Assembly: GCA_020064725.1 (NCBI GenBank)
Contig: JAGTWJ010000010.1
Span: forward strand, 372,001-436,000
DNA length: 64,000 bases
Direction: 5' to 3'
Source of the DNA: Drechslerella dactyloides
Lineage: Eukaryota > Ascomycota > Orbiliomycetes > Orbiliales > Orbiliaceae
Positions 55,325-64,000 of the stretch are shown one piece after another. The notes beneath the pieces are model-generated. The model saw only the letters and a program-made list of their open reading frames with translations, was not told the DNA's origin and ran no database searches. Position numbers and translations under genes: made by a program. Each line of letters begins with the position of its first letter. The stretch's first letter is position 1.

Positions 55325-56871
55325 TAACGTCAATGATAAGCGAACGGATCAGACAAGCGAGCGGATCACCTCACCACCCCATTTTAATGAAAATACTGAT
55401 TTCACTACCACAATACTATAGCTTTGGGCTAAATATATACTAAATAGCTTATTTATATGTTTAAAATACTTCTTAACATATTTGAATATTATGCCTAGTT
55501 TTACTGTATTGACTATAGTGCAATACCTTTCTAAAACTCCCTTCTAATTATATATTATCCTAATAGTTTTTTGGTTCTATTTACTTATACTATCTACCTA
55601 TGGTGTCTTAGTCTAGTATATCACCTACCTAGTATATAGTAAATATGTTTTTATGTTGTATATGCTATTTTTTTGCTTGTTGTTGTTTACTTAATATTTT
55701 ATTAGCAGAGTATAGTGTTATATTCTCTGCATGTATAAGTGCTAATTAATACATTATAGTTTGTGTTCTTTTAAACAGCTGGTCCACAACTGCTAATAAT
55801 AATATAAAAGAATTATTCTGGTACTAGGTAATCTGGTTTTTAATTAGACCTACTTATAGATTAACCTCTGATAGGTTTAATAGTGTTTTTGTAATCCAGA
55901 TAACTACCATATTTATAATATCTAAATATGAATTTACTAGAATAACTATTAGTAACTATATATCTAGCTTTAATAAAACTCTATTAAGGTTATAAAATAT
56001 AATACTAGCTTCAGTAAAGCTGCTGTGTATGTTTTTAGATGTTATTACAGTAGTAAATATCTTATAGAACCTAGTAAAAAACTCCAGTTTAAAAATATAA
56101 TTAATATATGTATATACTAAATTCTTTATTTTATGACTATATATCTATTTTAATAGCCTAAAATAACTAATATCTAATAACGAAAGAATATATGATAAAT
56201 ATAGTAGCATGTAAATTATAATAATCTTATGTTTTTGGTAATATAGCTTAAAAACAATAAAATAGTAACTTTTGTGACTATCTAGGACTAATAGCTGGTA
56301 GTCTGAAATATAGTGCTATACTGTAAATTTATTGAAGTGCTTTAGCCATTGTAGAGTAAGTTTATTTATTGTCTAGTTGTTATTAGAAAGTATAATAACC
56401 CAATCTATTAGTAATTTTATTACTATATATCAACTAATTAAGTGGTGTTGCCCAGTGAGAATAATAAATAGCAGCACTATCTAATCTTCTATACCTATCT
56501 CCTAGATAATTATTGCCTATTTATAATTCCTAGGTTGTGCTAGTTTAGTTTTATTATATATTTTAGTACCTGTAACAACAGTAGTTATAGATATTATATC
56601 TATTATAAAGCCAGTTTCATCAAAATTATAGATATCATTATCTATAATACCATATTTAGTTTTTACAGCCTCTATTAGTTAAAACCACTTACTGATAAAT
56701 ACAAGATCTTTATATTTTATTTATTAATAATTGTATTTCTTAGATAGACATATTTGTAGCTTTGGGTAGTATTTAACAAAGTTATCAGCCCATCTCTTAG
56801 CAACACATCACATACTATTGTTATTACACAATTATATCTTTAATTATAAAAAAAAAAAATTATAAAACAAA

Positions 56872-58509
56872 GAGCCTCTCATATTATTTGACAAAATCAA
56901 CGAAACACAATAAAAATTAGATCATTCGAAAGCACTTGAAAAACTTAATAAAATATATTAAATATGCAATCTAATTCACAATCATGATTTTATAATTATG
57001 CAATATATCAAAAATTTACAATCATCTATACATACAAAAATCAGGGGCAACACTAAAAACGCTAAAAATACCACCTTCAGATAAATCCATTTTAATTGAT
57101 GGATTTACCCACTAACTCATCATTGGACGAAATAAATCTAATAGATACTACACCCAAACTAAATAAGTGATATTATATATAATCAGTCAAATTTATATAA
57201 ATAGAAAAAACTAAAACTGAATTAATTCAAAAAAACCAAGATTTAATTATCTTAGTCACAAAACAAAAAGAAAAAATAGATAATTTGGAAAAACAACTAA
57301 ATAAAATCCAAAATAAAAATAAAAACTGAATAAACATATTAAAAACATACACACAAATTGTAAATATACAAACAAAAACACCAAAAATATCAAAAATATA
57401 AAAAATACCAAAAACAACAAATCTACTGATTAAACAATAAAGATTAATTATTTTATGAATGATAAATGATAAACTGACAATAAATCTAAATATTTATTAA
57501 ATAAAAATAAATAATATTTTTAAAAAATAAGAGGAATCCTAAAATAAAATAATTGCGGGAATCTTGATAAATGAAAAAGGTAATTTAATATTAATTGTAT
57601 ATTAAAATATAAAAAATGAAGATATTCTTAAATACAAAGAAGAAATATATGAGGAATTGACACACCAAATAAAAATTTTTTTAAAAAAAAGAGCCTCTCA
57701 TATCATTTGACGAAATCGACGAAACATAATAAAAATTAGATCATTCAAAAGCACTTAAAAAACTTAATAAAATATATTAAGTACGCAATCTAATTCATAA
57801 TTATGATTTCATAATCACAATAGTAATATATCAAAAATTTATAATCATCTACACATATAAAAATCAGGAACAATACTAAAAACACTAAAAACACCACCTT
57901 CAGGTAAATCCATTTTAACTAATAAATTTACCCATTAACTTGTCATTAAATAAAATAAATCTAATAGATATTATACCCAAACCAAATAAGTAATATTATA
58001 TACAATTAATCAAATCTATATAAATAAAAAAAACTAAAATTGAATTAATTCAAAAAAACCAAGATTTAATCATCTTAATTACAAAACAAAAAGAAAAAAT
58101 AAATAATCTAGAAAAATAACTAAATAAAATCCAAAATAAAAATAAAAACTAAATAAATATACCAAAAACATATATACAAACTGTAAATACATAAACAAAA
58201 ATACTAAAAACATTAAAAATACAAAAAATACTAAAAATAACAAATCTACTAATTAAATAATGAAGATTAATTATTCTATAAACAACAAATAATAAACTGA
58301 TAATAAATCTAAATATCTATTAAACAAAAATAAATAATATTTTTAAAAAATAAAAAGAATCCCAAAATAAAATAATTATAAGAATCTTGATAAATAAAAA
58401 AGGCAATTTAATATTAATTACACACTAAAATACAAAAAATAAAGATATTTTTAAATATAAAAAAAAAATATACAAAAAATTAATTAAAATAAACTAATAT
58501 ATTTAAAAA
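56872..58509 (+). repeat. tandem duplication at LINE 5' end, period about 819 bp
   Basis: GAGCCTCTCATATTATTTGA at 56872 recurs as GAGCCTCTCATATCATTTGA at 57691, and the two units align along their whole length with point differences and a few small indels. Each unit covers the beginning of ORF1. The right edge of unit 2 is approximate. Confidence 0.85.
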
Positions 58510-61500
58510 CTAGTAAAAATAATAAAATGGGGATTTGTAATAATATATAGAATCCAAACAAATCAATTTTAAAATAAGAAGTAATTAATCACTCTAAAAA
58601 ATAAAATAAAAAATAACAATATCTACGAACTAGTAAGAACACCAAGATAGCTAATACTAGAAAATAGATAAATAAATAAATTTTGTTCTTCTATGGTATT
58701 AATAATAAAAATAATAGAAATAGCAAAACAAATACTATATAATAAAAGATTATTCTTAAATAGAGAATTCCTAAAAACAAAGAAATATTACTTTATGTAT
58801 TTAAAAAACCAATATACAAACTGCTAAGGTTTTGGACATTTGGCTGCAACATATATATTTATAAATATATGTAGAATATGTTTTTTGGAGTATAAAACAT
58901 ACTAATATAAATATAATAAATGTAATATAAAAGGTAGAATATATCTATATAGTATTTTAAAATGTATTTATTGTAAAAAAGAGTATATAGTAAATTTACA
59001 AAATTATAAAAAACTAAAAACATTAAAAATAAAATTTAATATAACTTAAAAACAAAATTAAAACTAAAATCAAAACTATAACCAAAATAATAATATTTAA
59101 ATTATTTTAATATAGAATAAAATAAAATGTATATAATATAATTACAATATATCATTTAATATAATATAAGGCATTTTAAATTCTATAATAAATAAAATAG
59201 ATATTTTATTTTTACAAAAACCATAAATCTTGAAAAAATCAATAATAATAAATATTAATAGTTTTATATTATTAATATTAAATACAATAAAAAGACCAAG
59301 AATAATTATATATTATTCTAATCTACTTCTATATGAAATTAATAATCAAACAGACTTAATTAATAACAAAGATTGTTAAATTATTGATATTAAATCAAAA
59401 GAATTTGGTGAAATCTAAATAATTAATATCTATAACAAAAGGTATTCATTAATTGGAGATTTTAATACCTATCATTATTTATAGAATTTTAAGTGCAGGA
59501 AAAGTATCCAACACAAAAAATTAATAAATATTGTTGAAAATAAAAATCTATATTTAATAAATAATCCCAATATTCTAATTTATTATTTTAATAAAGGAAA
59601 GAACTTATTTATTTTAGATTTAATATTCACAACAACTCAAATAAATTTATTTATTAAAAAATAGATAATAAATAATAATTTAAATATAAGATCAGACTAT
59701 AAGGTTATCTTATTTAATATATATTCCTAAAATAATAATTATTTAGTTAACAACCCATTATTAACAAATAAATATAATTAGAATAAAATTAATTAGAAAA
59801 AATTTCAAAAAATATTATTAGATTTAAATAAAGATCTAGATCAAAATAATAACTGGGATAAATTATTATTCATTTTAAATAGTGATAATAATAATTTAGA
59901 ATAAAATTTGGAGTAGGTTGTAAATTTATTTTAATAAAATATAATTAATGTGGTGGAAACATCAATACCAAAATTAATTATAATATCAAAATCAAAAGTT
60001 TAATAAAATAATAAAATAAATATATTAAGAATAAAAATATAACAAATAAAAAAATAATAAAAACAAAATAAAATCTAGGAATAATAGAATTTATTTAAAC
60101 TCAAATAAAATAATTATTTTAGAGCAATAAGAAGAGCTAAAACTAAAAAATAGACAAACTTCTTAATAAACATAAAAAATAAAGAGATCTTTAAAGTATT
60201 AAATTATATGAAATTATTTAAAATATAAAAAATACTAAATCTAGATTTTAAAAATAATCTAATAATAAGTTTTAATAAGAAAATATAAATATTTCAAAAA
60301 ACATTATTTCCAAAGCCACCAAATTATCTGGAATCTAATAATTTATTTAAAATAAAAGAACAAATAATCAGAAACATAATTAAATAAAAAAAAATTACAA
60401 ATAAAGAAATTAAAGAAGCTATTTTCACATCAAATTCAAAAAAAACACTAGACCTAAATAGAATTAATTTTCTATACCTAAAAAAAACATATAAAATAAT
60501 ACTAAAAAAATTTAATAATTTATTTAAAAAATTATTAAACTATAGGTACTACTTAATATATTTTAAACAAACAATTAAGACAATTCTACCAAAATCTAAT
60601 AAATTAAATTATAGTATCCTAAAAACTTATAGAATTATAAATCTTTTAAATTACCTAAGAAAGATATTAGAGAAAATAATAGTTATAAGATTAATATATA
60701 TCTTAGAAATAAGAGATATTCTATATTATGAATAAATTAGGGGTAGAAAATAAAGATTAGCTATAAATACTATATTATCCTTAATATATAATATAAAAAA
60801 TATAAAATCAAAAAAGCTTAAAATTTTTATATTATTTTTAGATATAAAGGAAGCTTTTGATAATATTTTAAAAACAAGATTAATTAAAACTATTAAAGAT
60901 ATAAGATTTCCAAAACAATTAACTAATTAAATTAAGAATTTTATGTTGAATAGACAAATTAAGCTTACTTTTAATAAACAAATAAAAAAATTAAAACTAG
61001 TTAAAATAAAAATACCTTAAAATTCATTTATATCTCTGATTTTATTTTTATTATATTTAACACCATTATTTAAACAATTAAAACAAAAACATAATAACAT
61101 CAAAATACTAAGTTATATTAATAATATTACTATTATTACAATTAATAAATCAACAAAATTAAATATAATAGATTTAAAAAATATGTCAAAAACTGTATTT
61201 AATTAGGTAAAGAATAATATAGTGGCCTTTAATAATACAAAATCTGAATTAATATATTTCTATTTTAATTTAGAAAAAAATAATAATAATAGAGAATATA
61301 ATTTGGTTTTACTAAACAAAATAATAATTAAACCATCTAATATAATTAAATAACTTAGAATTTATTTAAACAGGAATTTAAAATTTAAATTCCATATTAA
61401 AAATAAATTAACAGCTGTAAACTGAATATTTAATTATATTAGAAGTTTAGCAAATTTAGAAAAAAAATTAAATTTAAAAACATTAATACAATTATATAAA

Positions 61501-63149
61501 AGCTGTATTTGCTCTGTTTTAAATTTTAATACCAAAATCTGGTAGAAAAATCAAAAATCATTTTTAAAAGATTTTAATATCTTACAAAATAAAATAATTA
61601 GAAAAATTAATAAAATATATAAAATAACACCAATTTATTTATTAGAAGTTAAAGCTTTTATCTTACTATTAGAAATTAGGTTTAATAGTCTATAAAGATA
61701 ATATACCTTAAGATTATTATATCTTAATAAAAATCATCCAATTAAATTAAAAATACCAGAATTGGTCCTACCAGAATTTTATTTTGGTAGAGAGAAAGAT
61801 ATTCAATATTTAAAATAGTATAAAAATAAAAAAGATAATAATAAAAATAAAATATATTAAACTTTATTAGATTTTATTCTATTAAAAATAAATTATCTAA
61901 TTACTCTATATACTAAAATTAAATATATTAATATAGAAGTAAACTCTCCATAAATTAAAAATAATATTAATATAAATATTAGTAAAAAACCAAAAGAAAT
62001 AGAAGCAAGACAACACATTATAAATAAATTAAAATTAAACTTAAAAAAAAATTTAATTATTTATACAAACAGCTCTCTATTAAAATTAAAAAAAGATATT
62101 AAATTAACAAATACTAGCATATATAATGAAATTAATAATAAATCAATTTTTAAAATAAAAATCAATCTAGGAAATTTAATAAAAATATATAATACTAAAT
62201 TAATTACTATATAAATAGTTTTTAAAAAAGTATTAAAAATATTATTACAAAATAAAAACATAAATAATATATATTTATATTCAAACAACCAAGCTGTAAT
62301 ACAAAAAATAAAATCATTATATTTTAAACTAAGTCAAAACATTATTAAAAAAATATAAGATATTAATAAAAAGTTAAATACCAACAAAATAAAAATATAT
62401 ATAAATTAATACCCCAGACACAATAATATATATAGAAATAAAAAAACAGACAAATTAACAAAATCAAACACTAAAATTTTTAAAGAAAGCCCATATAACT
62501 CTTTTATATATTTAAAAAGACAAAATAAAATAAAAAGTCTAATAAAATAGCAAGAATAATAGCAAAAACATAAAAAAAAGATAAATTACAATAATCTACC
62601 AAAACTCAAAAGAAATAAAATATTACAAAATAGTTATATTAAATTTATTTCATCAATAACACAATTAAGAACAGAATACAACATATTCAACAATTATTTA
62701 TATAAAATACCAAATTCAGATATTCTAAATAAATATTACAATTACAGTATTATAACACAAACACCAAAACATCTCATCATAAAATATAAATATTATAAAA
62801 AAAAAAATAAAAAATAAAAAAAGAATTAGGGAAAATACCATTTAATTTTAATATATTATTATTTATTAAAAATAAATTAATACAAATAGAAAAATATCTC
62901 AACAATACAAAAATACTTTTTTAAAAAAAAACAATTATAAAATTAATATTAATAATAAAATTAAATAGAGTAATTTTAAGAAAAATTAAAAATTCATCAA
63001 TTAATATTATTAATATTAAGCAAGATGAATTACAATAAACAGTAAAAATAAATATTATAAATAATACAAAATATATCTACTTAAAGAGAAGAGGATAAAA
63101 CAAAACAAAAAAACTAAAGAAGATTAGAAGTCTTTAAAATAATATCCAA

Positions 63150-63182
63150 AATTAATTAATTAATTAATTAATTAATTAATAA
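63150..63182. repeat. (AATT)n simple repeat
   Basis: About eight AATT units in the LINE 3' region. Confidence 0.9.
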
Positions 63183-63711
63183 TAAAAGAAACAGGGAAAA
63201 CACACATATATATTAATTTTTATTTATACGCATTTTGTATTTAATTTTCTTCTACCTGCTATAACCGAAAGGTTGCATGCAGTATGATTTATAATAATAA
63301 TAATAATATTGTTATTACACACCAACAACAACTAGTTGGCCATATCTTCTATACTATCTAGCCTAGAATAAAAAAACCATATATATAACTCAAGTATATA
63401 TTAAATAATGGTATCCTCTTCTAATTTTATAAGGTTTTGCGATTTAGAAATACTATCACATTATAAAAAACAGCCATTATATCAGCAGACTAAAGTAATA
63501 TAAGGGACATCATAATACTTAACAACAGCTCAAATACTTAATTCTTGGTCTTTTTTCATAGCTTCAATAACTAGAAGAATTCTAGATTCAGTCATAGAAG
63601 CAGGTATTACAGTAGTTATAGAGGTATAAGATATAAGAGGAATGGTAGGCACATAGGTGTGGTGAGGTGATCCACTCGCTTGTTTGATCCGTTCGCTTAT
63701 CATTGACGTTA

Positions 63712-64000
63712 TATATTTATAATTATAAAATAAGATTTTAAAATTTATATTTATAAAATTTATATTTAAACTTATATAGTTTTGTTTATATTATTAGAAT
63801 TAATATTTATATAGTTTATATTTATATTATAACGTTTTGGTTTTAGCTATTAATATAAAAATTTTATATTTATATATTATTTAGAATTTCTATTTAAAAA
63901 GTATATGTTATTTTAATTATTATATCTAATCTATATTTATTTATTTTATATTTTATTCTTTAGTTTGTAAAATAAATATACTTCTAAGATATTTTTTTAA
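63712..64000. repeat. AT-rich sequence at window end
   Basis: 289 bp of almost pure A/T outside pogo copy 2. No element end or gene is visible. Confidence 0.7.

Larger units (their letters stand above)
56830..63306 (+). mobile_element. LINE (Tad1-like non-LTR retrotransposon), RIP-dead
   Basis: 6477 bp inserted in pogo copy 2, flanked by a perfect 14-bp target duplication TATTGTTATTACAC (56816-56829, 63307-63320), and ending in a short (TAA)n tail. Order on the plus strand: gag-like ORF1 with Cys/His knuckle traces (about 58,820-58,990), APE endonuclease (DILFLQKP at 59,200; GDFNTYH at 59,455), reverse transcriptase (FLDIKEAFDNIL near 60,835; the catalytic YxDD box reads YINN near 61,114), RNase H (SNNQA near 62,279). 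All frames contain many stops. Domain order and the RNase H suggest the Tad1 group; the clade is inferred. Entirely inactive. Confidence 0.9.
55327..63709 (-). mobile_element. pogo/Fot1-type DNA transposon, copy 2 (RIP-dead, interrupted by LINE)
   Basis: Same terminal repeats as copy 1, at 55327 and ending at 63709, with TA outside (55325-55326, 63710-63711). Left arm runs to 56829, right arm from 63321; without the LINE and duplicated target it is 1892 bp. Transposase remnant on the minus strand begins near 63,600 with MTESRILLVIEAMKKDQELS, then AVVKYYDVPY, KLEEDTII and SIEDMAN, recognisable as the psq/Tc5 helix-turn-helix region of pogo transposases, broken by stops. Less mutated than copy 1. 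Confidence 0.9.
49627..64000. repeat. AT-rich isochore of RIP-degraded transposons
   Basis: About 14.4 kb made almost wholly of A and T, with no open frame that looks like a gene. Islands of higher GC content mark element ends and short elements. TA dinucleotides dominate, and coding motifs of transposons are recognisable but full of stop codons from C-to-T or G-to-A change. This is the pattern left by repeat-induced point mutation (RIP) in Pezizomycotina. It continues past the window end; no telomeric TTAGGG repeat is seen. Confidence 0.92.

Noticed and set aside
62061..62288. 75-codon frame on the minus strand in the isochore
   Set aside because: Phe/Ile/Leu/Tyr-only product of A/T sequence, antisense to the LINE RNase H region.
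1..64000. tRNA, 5S rRNA, CRISPR arrays, telomere repeats
   Set aside because: Scanned by eye for T-loop GTTCGA words in a cloverleaf context, 5S internal motifs, regular spaced repeats and TTAGGG runs; nothing convincing. A covariance-model search would be needed to exclude ncRNAs.

Overview
The window is nuclear DNA of a filamentous ascomycete (Pezizomycotina). Evidence: many short introns (about 53-123 bp) with GT...AG ends, a GAPDH gene with a 14-nt micro-exon, divergently paired intron-containing H2A/H2B genes, a fungal-only ERG4, and a 14-kb AT-rich block of transposons ruined by RIP-like C-to-T mutation. Eurotiomycetes would fit, but I cannot fix the taxon from the sequence alone. All exon maps were made by hand from reading frame, splice signals and family conservation.

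Layout. 1-10,044: about 10 kb of ordinary base composition with no gene I can support. 10,045-18,659: four leftward genes, namely fructosamine kinase, ERG4 sterol C-24(28) reductase, a seven-exon mitochondrial carrier and a Pho80-type cyclin. 21,131-33,848: GID5/Vid28 (+), an F-box/propeller protein (-), the Sae2/Ctp1/CtIP DNA-end resection factor (+), GAPDH (-) and cytochrome c oxidase subunit IV (+). 35,777-42,451: a Kes1-like oxysterol-binding protein, eIF3e and a membrane-anchored Nudix protein, all (+). 42,944-49,049: H2B (-), H2A (+), a small S/T-P-rich protein (-), a long unrecognised protein whose C-terminus reads as an H2A-like histone fold (+), and a four-helix membrane protein (+). 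From about 49,627 to the end: an AT-rich isochore with no intact gene.

The isochore can be read as nested insertions. Two pogo/Fot1-type DNA transposons (about 1.89 kb each once insertions are removed) carry TA target duplications. The first is interrupted by a 249-bp MITE, of which an identical copy lies just outside. The second is interrupted by a 6.5-kb LINE flanked by a perfect 14-bp target duplication and still showing zinc-knuckle, endonuclease, reverse transcriptase and RNase H traces. An 813-bp composite inverted-repeat element with better preserved GC content lies between them.

Most genes are housekeeping and are not an operon or pathway cluster. The strongest candidate for something undescribed is the protein at 46,115-47,701. 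Its C-terminal 44 residues align without a gap to the H2A encoded 1.2 kb away (14 identities, counted by hand), and a weaker H2B-like stretch precedes them, so it may be a histone-doublet-like protein fused to an unknown N-terminal domain. The second most interesting signal is the mirror-image strand asymmetry of the RIP-like mutation in neighbouring blocks of the isochore.
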